Shown piece after piece: positions 29,170 to 38,268 of a stretch of 64,000 bases of DNA. Location: NCBI GenBank assembly GCA_018970445.1, contig JAGWWF010000006.1, positions 62,001-126,000 on the forward strand, read 5' to 3'. The position numbers and the translations under genes are program-made. Origin of the DNA: Alphaproteobacteria bacterium (GTDB taxonomy: Bacteria; Pseudomonadota; Alphaproteobacteria; Sphingomonadales; Sphingomonadaceae). Within the stretch, counting starts at the first letter, position 1; each line of letters starts with the position of its first letter. The notes beneath the pieces are model-generated. The model was not told the origin of the DNA. It did no database searches and saw only the letters and a program-made list of their open reading frames with translations.

Positions 29170-30795
29170 ATGATCGATCGCAGGGAAATGCTGGCCGGGG
29201 CGGCGCTGGCCAGCGCCGTGGCCGCCAGCGGCGCATGCGCGCAGACGTTCGGCGTTGGTACCGCCCCGGCCATTGATCCGGCCACGCTGGTGGAAACGCA
29301 GCAGGGCCGGGTGCGCGGCTATCGCGATGGCGATGTGCGCATTTTCAAGGGGATACCCTATGCCGCCGATACTGGTGGTGCGGCCCGCTTCCTGCCGCCG
29401 GGGCCACCGCCGAAATGGGCCGGCACCCGCAGTTCGATGAACTGGGGCCCGACCTGCCCGCAGCAGGCCCGCACCGGCTGGACCAATGACGAGGAGGCCT
29501 GGCTGTTCCACTGGGACGATGGTTTCACCGGGGAAGATTGCCTGCGGCTCAACATCTGGGGCCGCACCGATGCTGCCAAGGCACCCGTGATGGTCTGGAT
29601 TCACGGCGGCGGTTACACGGCGGGATCGTCGCAGGAACTGGCCGGTTATGATGGCACCCGCATGGCGGCCAATCACGGCGTGATCTTCGTGTCGGTCAAT
29701 CACCGGCTGGGGCCGCTGGGCTATATGGATCTGTCCGAAATCGGCGGCAGCGCCTATGCCCAGTCCGGCAATGCCGGCGTGCTTGATCTGGTCGCCGCAT
29801 TGCAATGGGTGCAGGCCAATATCGCGGCTTTTGGCGGCGATCCTGGCAATGTCACCATCTTCGGCCAATCGGGCGGCGGATCGAAGGTTTCCACGCTGAT
29901 GGGCATGCCGGCGGCCAAGGGCCTGTTCCACAAGGCGATGATCCATTCCGGTGCCTCGCTGCTGGGCAATGATTCGGATCGTGCCCGCGCCTTCACCCGC
30001 GATGTGCTGGCCGAACTGGGTGTGGGCCGCGAATTGTTCCGCCTGCAGGCCATTCCCACTGCCGCCCTGATCGAAGCCGGGCAGAAGGTGGCGCGCCGGC
30101 TGTCGGCCGGGCAACCCACCAACCTCACCATCGGCGGGCCGCGCCGGCGGGCGCCGGGCTGGTCGCCGGTGGTGGATGGCGTCACCATCCCCGAAGTGCC
30201 GTTTCTGGATCGCGCCCCGGCGGTTTCGGCGAATGTGCCGTTGGTGGTGGGCAGCGTGCGCGACGAATCGGGCGGGGCCCTGCCGCAATTCGACGAGGCG
30301 GAGCTGCTGAAACGCATGGGCAACATCCCGGCCGGATCGCGGGCCGACGCGCTGGCCGCCTTCCGCGCCGCCTTTCCCGGCCTGCCGCCCGGCCATCTGT
30401 CGCGGGTGATGGCGGCGATGACCGGCCGCAACAATTCGGTGCATTTTGCCACTCTGAAAACCGCGCAGGGCACCCCGGCCTGGACCTGGTACATGACCTT
30501 TGCCAGCCCGGCGCTGGAAGGGCGCTGGGGCAGTTTCCACTGCATCGATATTCCCTTTGCCACCGACACTGTGGCGCGTTGGGCCACCGCCACCGGCAAC
30601 ACGCCGGGGGCACAGGCACTGGGCCGCGCGATGAGCAGCGCCTGGGCCGCCTTTGCCCGCAGCGGCAATCCATCGATCAAGGGCCTGGCCTGGGCCGCGC
30701 ACGATGATCGCGTGCCCACCATGGTGTATGACAATGTTTCCAGGGTTATGCTGGATCCGGCCGGCGCTGCGCGCCGGGCGGTGATGACGGCGTGA
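29170..30795 (+). CDS. Type B carboxylesterase, exported
   Basis: 541-residue carboxylesterase/lipase family hydrolase. The signal sequence has a Tat-like MIDRREMLAGAALASAVAAS. Motifs: GRVRGYRDGDVRIFKGIPYA (family N-terminus), EDCLRLNIW (signature 2), VWIHGGGYTAGSS (oxyanion), FGQSGGGSKV (nucleophile Ser), and GSFHCIDIPF (catalytic His region). ATG 29170 has a purine-rich GGGGACGGG upstream; the frame is open far upstream across the tRNA array but that is shadow. It may release acyl or methyl groups from plant-type esters; substrate unknown. Confidence 0.9.
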   Translation: MIDRREMLAGAALASAVAASGACAQTFGVGTAPAIDPATLVETQQGRVRGYRDGDVRIFKGIPYAADTGGAARFLPPGPPPKWAGTRSSMNWGPTCPQQARTGWTNDEEAWLFHWDDGFTGEDCLRLNIWGRTDAAKAPVMVWIHGGGYTAGSSQELAGYDGTRMAANHGVIFVSVNHRLGPLGYMDLSEIGGSAYAQSGNAGVLDLVAALQWVQANIAAFGGDPGNVTIFGQSGGGSKVSTLMGMPAAKGLFHKAMIHSGASLLGNDSDRARAFTRDVLAELGVGRELFRLQAIPTAALIEAGQKVARRLSAGQPTNLTIGGPRRRAPGWSPVVDGVTIPEVPFLDRAPAVSANVPLVVGSVRDESGGALPQFDEAELLKRMGNIPAGSRADALAAFRAAFPGLPPGHLSRVMAAMTGRNNSVHFATLKTAQGTPAWTWYMTFASPALEGRWGSFHCIDIPFATDTVARWATATGNTPGAQALGRAMSSAWAAFARSGNPSIKGLAWAAHDDRVPTMVYDNVSRVMLDPAGAARRAVMTA

Positions 30796-30832
30796 TCGGG
30801 GCCTCCTTGCCCGATTGTGCCTGAACCCAGCC

Positions 30833-30861
30833 GCCGGCCCGGTTCCCCAGACCGGGCCGGC
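30833..30861. terminator. Rho-independent terminator candidate
   Basis: GCCGGCCCGGT-TCCCCAG-ACCGGGCCGGC, 11-bp perfect stem, followed by ACTTTCTC. It lies between the convergent carboxylesterase and BtuB-like receptor genes, so it may serve the carboxylesterase side mainly; the T-run is weak. Confidence 0.6.
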
Positions 30862-30881
30862 ACTTTCTCACCGGCCCGACA

Positions 30882-32720
30882 TCAGAAGCGGCCGCTGGCG
30901 ACCAAGCGCAGGCGCAGCGGCGGGTTGGGGAAGCCGGCGGCCTCCTGCCAGTCGCCATCGGCCAGATTGTCGGCCAGCAGCCGCAGCGCCAGCCGATCAT
31001 TGGCCTGCCAGCGCGCATCGGCAGCCAGCGCGACATAGGGGCTGAGCCGCAGGCGACCGGTGGGCAGCGATTCATCGTCGCGCGCGCCGACATGGCCGGC
31101 GTTCAGCCCCAGCGCCACGGCCTGTGCGGCCTGCCAGTGCAGCGCGGCGTTGGCGCGCCAGCGCGGCCGCAGCAGCAGGCCGGGGCCGCCGGCCAAATCG
31201 CGCGGCCAGACATGCTGGGCCGCCAGATCAAGCCTGACCGGCCCCCAGCTCTGCCCCAGACTGGCGCTCAGCCCATCGACTGCGACCCGGCCGCGATTGA
31301 CCAGCGCCGGGGCGGGATCGAACACGAAATCAATGAGATCGCGATAGCGGCTGGCGAACGCGCCAAGCCGGATGCGGGTGCCGCCCTGTTGCCAGCTGAT
31401 CGCTGCATCGGCGCGGCGGCCCGATTCGGGGCGCAGGCCGGGGTTGCCGACCAGCGGGTTGGCCAGCGCATAGAAGCTGGCGGCCTTGAAGCTGCTGCCG
31501 GCCGATGCGTCGGCGGCCCAGCCGCCACCGAGGAAGACACGCCCGGCCAGCCGGCCCGACAGGCGGGCGGGCAGGCTGCCGATGCGATCCAGCCGCAGCG
31601 CGGCGCTGGCGCTGTGGCCCGGCCCGTCGTGGCCGATCTCGGCAAAGCCCGACACGGCATTGCGGCTGAGCCGATAGCTGGTGGGAAGCGCGAAAAAACC
31701 GAAATCCAGCAAGCCCTTGGCGCTGCCGCGTTCGGCACTTCCCTCGATCCCGGCGGCCAGCCTGGTGGGGCCGGCCACCCAGATCAGGCTGGCCTGGCCC
31801 AGAAAGCGGTCATATCGGGTGGCATCGCGGGTGGCCGGCAGGCCGCCGGGGTTGCTGGCGCTGCCGGCCACGCCGGGGCTGGCCAGGCCATCGTCGCGGC
31901 CCAGCCAGCTGGCATTCAGATCAAGGCGCAGGCCGGCGGCCAGTGGCTGGCGGGTGCGCACGGCGGCCAGGATCTCGCGCGCCCGGCGGGTGTCCGGCGT
32001 GCGCCGCACGGCTGCCAGGGCGCCACCGCTGGCATCCGGAAAGCCTTGCGAATCAATGTCCTGCGCGCGCAGCAGCAGGCGATCGGCACCATCGTCGCGG
32101 GCGATGCGCACGGTGGCGGTGCGGGCGATGAAGCGGGCCAGTGGGGTGGGGCTGCCGTCATCTTCCACCTGGCCGGACAGGCTGAGGCCCCAGCCGCCGC
32201 CGATCGGGCCGGACAGGCCGGCGGCCAGGCCGTGGCCGCGGTGGCGACCATCCGGGCTGATCAGGCCATCGGCCTGATATTGCGCGGAAAAATCGGCTGT
32301 CGGTGGGGCCGGTTCGATGCTGATCACCCCGGCCAGCGCACCCGATCCATGCACGGCCGACAGGCTGGCGGGCAGCAGGCTGATCCGGCCGATGCCGAAA
32401 CTGCTGATTTCGTTGAGATTCACCGCGCCACCCCGGCTGCTGGTGGCGTTGTTCAGCGGCACGCCATCGAACAGCACCAGGGTGAAATTGGCATCGCCGC
32501 CATCCAGCGTGGCGCCGGCAAAGCCGCTGCGGCCGCCGGCCTGCGGCAGGAACAGCGCCGGTTGCCGGGCCAGCGCGTTCGCCAGCGTGCCGGCGGCGGC
32601 GAGTGCATCATCGGTGACGATCGTGGCCGGTGCGGTGGCCGCCAGCCGCGACGCGGTGACCATGATCGGCGGCGCGGTGGCCGCATTCAGGGCGGCGGTG
32701 GCGGCAATCAGGCCCAGCAT
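30882..32720 (-). CDS. BtuB-like TonB-dependent receptor
   Basis: 612-residue outer-membrane receptor with the BtuB architecture. A signal peptide (MLGLIAATAALNAATA), a TonB-box-like start PPIMVTASR, then the plug with TLANALARQPALFL, LVLFDGVPLNN and GSGALAGVISIE, then a 22-strand-type barrel ending RLVASGRF. Cobalamin is the typical ligand, but other micronutrients are possible. ATG 32720 shares one base with the DedA-like stop (TGATG); a GTG at 32744 is also in frame. Confidence 0.85.
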   Translation of the reverse strand: MLGLIAATAALNAATAPPIMVTASRLAATAPATIVTDDALAAAGTLANALARQPALFLPQAGGRSGFAGATLDGGDANFTLVLFDGVPLNNATSSRGGAVNLNEISSFGIGRISLLPASLSAVHGSGALAGVISIEPAPPTADFSAQYQADGLISPDGRHRGHGLAAGLSGPIGGGWGLSLSGQVEDDGSPTPLARFIARTATVRIARDDGADRLLLRAQDIDSQGFPDASGGALAAVRRTPDTRRAREILAAVRTRQPLAAGLRLDLNASWLGRDDGLASPGVAGSASNPGGLPATRDATRYDRFLGQASLIWVAGPTRLAAGIEGSAERGSAKGLLDFGFFALPTSYRLSRNAVSGFAEIGHDGPGHSASAALRLDRIGSLPARLSGRLAGRVFLGGGWAADASAGSSFKAASFYALANPLVGNPGLRPESGRRADAAISWQQGGTRIRLGAFASRYRDLIDFVFDPAPALVNRGRVAVDGLSASLGQSWGPVRLDLAAQHVWPRDLAGGPGLLLRPRWRANAALHWQAAQAVALGLNAGHVGARDDESLPTGRLRLSPYVALAADARWQANDRLALRLLADNLADGDWQEAAGFPNPPLRLRLVASGRF

Positions 32721-33379
32721 CAGCCGCGCCGCCGCAACGGCCACAGCGCATGGGCCAGCGCCGGCAGCAGCAGCGCCGCCAGCAGCGCCGGCAGCGCCTG
32801 CCCGGCCCCGGCCGCCGCGCCCGCCCCGGCCCAGACCAGCGCCAGCGCTGCATTGGCCGGCGCCGTGTGCAGCAGCACCCGGCCCAGCGGCAGGCCGGCG
32901 GCCCCGGCCAGCAGCATCACCGCTTCGGCCACCACCGGCACCGGCCGGCTGGCCAGCAGCAGCACTGGGCCGATGCGCTCGGCCTGGTTGGCCAGACCGG
33001 CGGCCTGCCGGGCCCCCAGCAGCCGCGCCGCCAGCGCCCGGCCCGGCCAGCGCCCCAGCGTGTGCCCGGCGATGCAGCCGGCCATCAGCCCGGTGAAGAT
33101 GGCGGCGCTGCCCGCAGCCAGGCCCAGCCCGCTGCCGGCGGCCACCGCAACGATGGATGATGGCACCGGCAACAGCGGATCAAGCGCCAGCAGTGCCACC
33201 ACCAGCCCGGCCAGCAGCACTGGCCGCGCCGCCAGCGCATCGGCCGTGGCGGCGGCAGCGGAAGCCAGGGCATCGCCGGCCAGCGCCCAGGGCAGCAGGA
33301 TCAGCGCCAGCAGCCCGGCCAGCAGCAGCGCCCAGCGCAGGCCGGCGGCCGGTGCGGCCCTGATTGCGTCTTGCTCCAC
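32720..33379 (-). CDS. VTT/DedA family membrane protein
   Basis: 219 residues, mostly hydrophobic, of the SNARE-associated/VTT (DedA, TVP38) type. The core has LDPLLPVPSSIVAVAAGSGLG, then GLMAGCIAGHTLGRWPGR and SRPVPVVAEAVMLLAGAAG, the paired re-entrant loops with conserved Pro and Arg. These proteins handle lipid flipping or membrane homeostasis. The start is GTG 33379 with GGGGGA upstream. It is the first gene of a pair with the BtuB-like receptor. Confidence 0.8.
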   Translation of the reverse strand: MEQDAIRAAPAAGLRWALLLAGLLALILLPWALAGDALASAAAATADALAARPVLLAGLVVALLALDPLLPVPSSIVAVAAGSGLGLAAGSAAIFTGLMAGCIAGHTLGRWPGRALAARLLGARQAAGLANQAERIGPVLLLASRPVPVVAEAVMLLAGAAGLPLGRVLLHTAPANAALALVWAGAGAAAGAGQALPALLAALLLPALAHALWPLRRRG

Positions 33380-33464
33380 TGCGGTCCCCCTGCCTGTCTG
33401 CCCTGCGGCACGTGGTCCGCCGCCGTCAAGCTGGCGGCTTGGGGCTTGGGGCGGCGGGATACTA

Positions 33465-33480
33465 TATACAATATGCAGTT
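33465..33480 (+). promoter_or_regulatory. Operator-like motif TATACAATATGCAGTT (copy C)
   Basis: Lies in the 155-bp divergent region between the DedA-like GTG (33379) and the cytochrome-dehydrogenase ATG (33535). Its first 13 bases are identical to copy A (2134-2146) and 14 of 16 match copy B. It could govern both directions. Nothing else of note is visible in this gap. Confidence 0.5.
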
Positions 33481-33534
33481 GCCAAGCGTCGGCCGCTGCG
33501 GCACGTCGCTCCACTGGGCAGCATGAGGGCAGGG

Positions 33535-36132
33535 ATGAAGCGCACCACATACCATCGGCTGTTGCTGGCCGCGCCGTTGCTGCTGGCCGCCGCCGATCTG
33601 GCGGTGCCGATGCGCAGCGAGGTGGGCCGGCCCTGGCCGTTCTTCAGCGCCGATGAACCGGCCGAACCGCCGGTGCTCGCCCCGGCGGCGGCGGTCAAGA
33701 GCTTTGCCATGGCGCCCGGCTATGCCGTGGAGCTGGTCGCGGCCGAACCGCTGGTGCAGGATCCGATCCTGATCGAACATGATGGCGATGGCCGGCTGTG
33801 GGTGATGGAATTGCCGGGCTGGGCGCACAATCTGGCGATGGAAAACAGCCTGGAGCCGGTGAACCGCCTGGTGGTGCTGGACGATACGAACGGCGACGGC
33901 ATTTACGATAAGCGCACGGTGTTTGCCGACAGGCTGGTGCTGCCGCGCGCCTTCAAGGTGCTGATCGGCGGCTGCGTGCTGATCGGGGAGCCGCCCACGC
34001 TGTGGAAGGCATGCGATACCGATGGCGACAGCCGGGCCGACAGCAAGGTGAAGCTGGCCGACGGCTTTGCCCGTCTGGGCGTGCTGGAACATGGCGCCAA
34101 CGGCCTGTATTGGGGCATGGACAATCTGCTGGTCGTGTCCGAGCATGAATGGAACCTGGCTTATCGGTCCACTGGGCCGGGGCAGGGCCAGTTCGTCACG
34201 GTGCCCGGCCTGCGCCGCGGGCAATGGGGCGTCACCCAGGATGATTCGGGGCGCATCTATCGCAACGTCAACACCGATCCGCTGTTCGTGGACAATATCA
34301 GCCCCGATTATTTCGCCCGCAATCCTGATCTGGTGCGCACGCGCGGCCTGTATGAAAATCTGGTCGATCAGGAAAAGACCAACATCTGGCCGGCGCATCC
34401 CACCTTCGGCCTCAATCGCGGTTATCGCCGCGAGGTGTTTCGCGGCGATGGCACCGCCAGCTATTATGGCGGCGTTTCATCGCCGCTGATCTATCGCGGC
34501 AACCGGCTGCCGGCCGATGTGCGGGGCATGGCCTTTGTCGCCGATGGTGCGACCAACATCGTGCATCTGCTGCGGCTGGCCGATGATGGCCAGGGCCGGC
34601 TGCGCGCCGAGGATTATTATCCCCGCGGCGAATTCCTCGCCTCCACCGATGTGCGTTTCCGCCCCACCGCGCTGGCGCTGGCCCCCGATGGCAGCATCAC
34701 CATTGCCGACATGTATCGCGGCGTGTCGCAGGATGGCCCGCTGCAGACCGATTATCTGCGCGATTACATCACCAAACGCGGGCTGGCGCGCGGGGTGGGC
34801 CATGGCCGCATCTATCGCGTGGTGCATGTGGGCAGCGATGGCGCCCGCGCGCCCCGGCCGCAGATGAGCAAGGACAGCGTGGCAGCGCTGGTGGGCCATC
34901 TTTCACACCCCGATGGCTGGTGGCGGGATACCGCGCAGCAGCATCTGGTGCAGCGCGCCGATGCGGCCGCGGTGCCGCTGCTGGTGAAGCTGGCCCGGAA
35001 CGCCAAGGCCGATTGGCGCAGCCGCCTGCACGCGCTGTGGACGCTGAACGGCATGGGCGCGATGCGCCCCGATCTGGCCGGCCTGGCTCTGCGCGATGCC
35101 CGGCCGGAACTCCGCGCCGCCGGGCTGCGGCTGGCCGAACCCTGGCTGGCCAAAAGCGATGCGAAATTGACGAAGGCGGCGCTGGCGCTGGCCGGCGATG
35201 CCAATTGGCAGGTGCGGGTGCAGGCCGCCGCCAGCCTGGGGGCGTTGCCGGAAGCGGCGCGCACCCAGCCGATGATCGCGCTGCTGGCCGTGCACGGCGA
35301 TGATCCGGTGCTGGTCGATGCGGCGCTGTCGGGCCTGAAGGGCGGCGAACTGCCGGTGCTGATGGCGCTGGCCAGCGCGCCGGCCGCGCCGAAGGAAGCC
35401 GTGGCCATGCTGGCCGGCGCGCTGGCCAAGCGCCGCGATGCCGCCACCGGGCAGCAGCTGGTGGCGCTGGCCGGCCGTGATGATGTGGCACCGGCGATCC
35501 GCACCGCCGTGCTGGACGGGCTGGCGCTGGGCTTTGCCGGCGGCGTGCAGGGCGGCGGCAATGCCGTGGCCGGTGGCCGCGCCGGCGGCAACATCCCCGG
35601 TGTGGCCCGCGCCCGTGGCGGGGTGGAACGCTTTGCGCTGGCGGCGGAACCGGCGGCGATCAGCCGGCTGGCGGCGGCCGGCGACGCGCCGGCGCAGAAA
35701 TTGCTGGCGCTGGTCACCTGGCCGGGCCGGCCGGCACCGCCGGCGCTGCCGCCGCGCACCGCCAGTGAAGAGGCCTTGTTCAAACAGGGCCAGGCGATTT
35801 ATGTCGAACAATGTGCAGGCTGCCACCAGACCGAAGGCCAGGGCCAGGCCACGGTGGCGCCGCCGCTGGCCGGATCGAAACGGGTGGCGGCCAGCGGCGA
35901 TGTGCCGGTGCGCATCCTGACCAACGGGCTGGAGGGCAAGATCGGCCTGATGCCGCCGCTGGGCGGCGCGATGAGCGATGCCGAAGTGGCCGCCGTGCTC
36001 ACCTATGTGCGCCAGTCGTTCGGCAATCGCGCCGCGCCGCTGCCGCCGGCGGCGGTGAAGGAATGGCGGCTGGCCTTTGCCCACCGCACCACGCCATGGT
36101 CGGAAAAAGACATCGACGCGCCGCAGCGGTGA
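33535..36132 (+). CDS. Membrane-bound dehydrogenase-like propeller / HEAT / cytochrome c protein
   Basis: 865-residue exported multidomain protein. A signal segment (YHRLLLAAPLLLAAADLAV) is followed by a sugar-dehydrogenase-like six-bladed propeller (about 45-440: APGYAVELVAAEPLVQDP, DTNGDGIYDKRTVFAD, TALALAPDGSITIADMY). A HEAT-repeat helical region (about 450-730) and a C-terminal cytochrome c domain with CAGCH and axial LMPPLGG complete it. This is the PVC-type heme-binding dehydrogenase layout, best known from Planctomycetes. It probably oxidises a sugar or alcohol and passes electrons to its own heme. ATG 33535 follows GAGGGCAGGG; ATG 33523 is in frame. The substrate is unknown. Confidence 0.85.
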   Translation: MKRTTYHRLLLAAPLLLAAADLAVPMRSEVGRPWPFFSADEPAEPPVLAPAAAVKSFAMAPGYAVELVAAEPLVQDPILIEHDGDGRLWVMELPGWAHNLAMENSLEPVNRLVVLDDTNGDGIYDKRTVFADRLVLPRAFKVLIGGCVLIGEPPTLWKACDTDGDSRADSKVKLADGFARLGVLEHGANGLYWGMDNLLVVSEHEWNLAYRSTGPGQGQFVTVPGLRRGQWGVTQDDSGRIYRNVNTDPLFVDNISPDYFARNPDLVRTRGLYENLVDQEKTNIWPAHPTFGLNRGYRREVFRGDGTASYYGGVSSPLIYRGNRLPADVRGMAFVADGATNIVHLLRLADDGQGRLRAEDYYPRGEFLASTDVRFRPTALALAPDGSITIADMYRGVSQDGPLQTDYLRDYITKRGLARGVGHGRIYRVVHVGSDGARAPRPQMSKDSVAALVGHLSHPDGWWRDTAQQHLVQRADAAAVPLLVKLARNAKADWRSRLHALWTLNGMGAMRPDLAGLALRDARPELRAAGLRLAEPWLAKSDAKLTKAALALAGDANWQVRVQAAASLGALPEAARTQPMIALLAVHGDDPVLVDAALSGLKGGELPVLMALASAPAAPKEAVAMLAGALAKRRDAATGQQLVALAGRDDVAPAIRTAVLDGLALGFAGGVQGGGNAVAGGRAGGNIPGVARARGGVERFALAAEPAAISRLAAAGDAPAQKLLALVTWPGRPAPPALPPRTASEEALFKQGQAIYVEQCAGCHQTEGQGQATVAPPLAGSKRVAASGDVPVRILTNGLEGKIGLMPPLGGAMSDAEVAAVLTYVRQSFGNRAAPLPPAAVKEWRLAFAHRTTPWSEKDIDAPQR

Positions 36133-36136
36133 TGCC

Positions 36137-36799
36137 GTGATTGCGGTTGACGGCCTGGTGCGCCGGCGCGGCGGCCGCACCGTGGTGGACGGCGTGTCGT
36201 TCACGGTGGCCGCCGGCGAGATGGTGGGCCTGATCGGCCACAATGGCGCGGGCAAGACCAGCCTGATCGATTGCATCGCCGGGCTGGCGCGGCCCGATGC
36301 CGGGCAGGTGCGCGTGGCCGGCCAGGTGCCGGGCGGTGCGGCGGCGCGCGCCGCCACCGGCGTGCTGGTGCAGCAGCCGGGCCTGCCGGCGCGGTTGACC
36401 GTGGCCGAAACACTGGCGCTGTTTGCCGCGCTGCACGGCACCGCGGTGGATGGCGCGCTGGCCACAGCGCTGGGGCTGGATGGGCTGGCCGGCACCCGCG
36501 TCGATCGCCTGTCGGGTGGGCAGCGGCAGCGGCTGGCGCTGGCGCTGGCGGTGCAGCACGCCCCGCCGGTGCTGGTGCTGGATGAACCGGGCACGGCGCT
36601 GGATGCCGTGATGCGTCGCGATCTGGCCGCCCTGCTGGCGGCGCGGCGGGCGGCGGGCGCGGCGATCCTGCTGGCCACCCACGATCTGGCCGAAGCCGCC
36701 GCCGATTGCGACCGGCTGCTGCTGCTGGCCGGCGGGCGGCTGGTGGCGCAGGGGCGGCCCGCTGATCTGGCCGCCGATCTGATCGGCATGGGCGCATGA
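36137..36799 (+). CDS. ABC transporter ATP-binding protein
   Basis: 220-residue ABC ATPase with Walker A GHNGAGKTS, Q-loop VQQPGLPARL, signature LSGGQRQRLALAL, Walker B VLVLDEPGTALD and H-loop ATHDL. The start is GTG 36137, 4 nt after the previous stop. Coupled to the ABC-2 permease by a 4-nt overlap; the pair forms a two-component exporter of unknown substrate. Confidence 0.9.
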   Translation: MIAVDGLVRRRGGRTVVDGVSFTVAAGEMVGLIGHNGAGKTSLIDCIAGLARPDAGQVRVAGQVPGGAAARAATGVLVQQPGLPARLTVAETLALFAALHGTAVDGALATALGLDGLAGTRVDRLSGGQRQRLALALAVQHAPPVLVLDEPGTALDAVMRRDLAALLAARRAAGAAILLATHDLAEAAADCDRLLLLAGGRLVAQGRPADLAADLIGMGA

Positions 36800-38262
36800 T
36801 GCGGCACCTGATCCGGGCCAATCTGCTGGCCACGCTGCGCAACCCGCTGGCGCTGATCTATGGCTGGCTGTTTCCGTTGATCTTTCTGGCCGGGTTCTGG
36901 GCGATCTATGCCCGCGATCCGCTGCCGCTGGCGCTGCACGCCGGGCAGTTTTTCACCATCACCATCTTGGGCAGCGCCGCCTTTGGCCTGCCCACCCAGA
37001 TGGTGGCCGAACGCGAAGCCGGGTTGTGGCGGCTCTATGCCCTCACGCCGGCATCGCGCTGGCGCTTTGTGGTGGCGCTGGTGCTGGCGCGGGCGCTGCT
37101 GCTGGCCGGCGCGCTGTTGTTGCAGCATGGCGCGGCGCGGCTGCTGGGGATGCCGCCGCTGCCGCATCCGGTATCCACCGTGCTGGCGCTGATCACCGCA
37201 TCGCTGTGTTTCCTGTGCCTGGGCGGCCTGATCGGCACGCTGGTGGCGAATGTGCCGGCGGTGCAGGCGCTGGGCCAGTGCATCTTTCTGCCGATGCTGA
37301 TCATTGGCGGGGTGGCGGTGCCGCTGGCCAGCCTGCCCGATTGGGCGCTGCCGGTGTCGAACCTGTTGCCCGGCCGCCATGCCGTGGTGGCGATCCAGAC
37401 CGCGGTGACCGGCACCGGCACGCGCGCCGCCGGGTTTGAACTGGCGCTGCTGGCCGGGCATGGCGCGCTGGCGCTGCTGGCGGCCGTGCTGTTGTTCCGC
37501 TGGGAACCGGGGCAGCGGCTGCGGCCGGGCTGGTGGCTGGCCGCCATCGCGGCGGCGTGGCTGGCCCTGGCCGGGCTGGCGCACAGCCGGGCGCGGCCGG
37601 TGCCGGCCCCGCCCGATACGGCCGCCGCCGGGGTGGTGGCGGATTATGTGCGGGCGGCAGGGGTGGCGGTGCCGCCGGCGGCGGCCCCGGCACCGCCCGC
37701 CGCCATGGCGCCGCCGCGTGTGGTGACGGCGCCGATGCCGCCCGCCATCACGGCACCGGTTGCGCCCGCGCCCGTGGCCCTGCCGGCCCCCGATCTGGAT
37801 GCGATTGCCTTTGAACGGCTGCCGCCCGATGCCGGGCTGGTGGCGCCGATCGCGGCCGAACCGCCCGATGCGGCGCTGGCCAGCGCGCTGGCGCGGATCG
37901 AACGGCAGGTGGCCGGCTGGCCGCCGGCTGGCGAGGGCGATGCGGTGCAGCAGGTGCGCAGCCTGCTGCTGATCGCCGCCGTGCCCGATCTGTTGCAGAT
38001 GGACCCGCTGGAACGCCACCTGCCATTGCTGGTGCAGGCGCTGCTGGAACAGCGTTTCGGGGCCGCCCTGCCGTCGTTGCTGGCGCAAATCGCGCTGCAC
38101 CCCGATGCCGGCAGCCTGGCGGCGCGCAGCCAGTTGCCGGCGTTGGGCCTGCCGGCGCACACCGGGGCGCAAGGCCCGCTGCGCGGGCGGGTGATGCTCT
38201 ATGCCTTCAAGCTGCTGGGCCGGGTGACGGGCCGGCGCATGGGCGATCCGCCGCCGCCCTGA
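36796..38262 (+). CDS. ABC-2 type permease with extra extracytoplasmic C-terminal domain
   Basis: 488 residues. The first ~240 form an ABC-2 permease with six membrane segments (such as ALIYGWLFPLIFLAGFWAIY and FLPMLIIGGVAVPLA). A seventh segment (WWLAAIAAAWLALAGLAH, about 240-258) precedes an Ala/Pro-rich linker to about residue 330 and a helical domain of ~155 residues that I do not recognise. If the six-helix core has both ends in the cytoplasm, the seventh helix puts the extra domain in the periplasm. ABC-2 permeases usually end after helix six. Confidence 0.8.
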   Translation: MMRHLIRANLLATLRNPLALIYGWLFPLIFLAGFWAIYARDPLPLALHAGQFFTITILGSAAFGLPTQMVAEREAGLWRLYALTPASRWRFVVALVLARALLLAGALLLQHGAARLLGMPPLPHPVSTVLALITASLCFLCLGGLIGTLVANVPAVQALGQCIFLPMLIIGGVAVPLASLPDWALPVSNLLPGRHAVVAIQTAVTGTGTRAAGFELALLAGHGALALLAAVLLFRWEPGQRLRPGWWLAAIAAAWLALAGLAHSRARPVPAPPDTAAAGVVADYVRAAGVAVPPAAAPAPPAAMAPPRVVTAPMPPAITAPVAPAPVALPAPDLDAIAFERLPPDAGLVAPIAAEPPDAALASALARIERQVAGWPPAGEGDAVQQVRSLLLIAAVPDLLQMDPLERHLPLLVQALLEQRFGAALPSLLAQIALHPDAGSLAARSQLPALGLPAHTGAQGPLRGRVMLYAFKLLGRVTGRRMGDPPPP

Positions 38263-38268
38263 AGCGGT

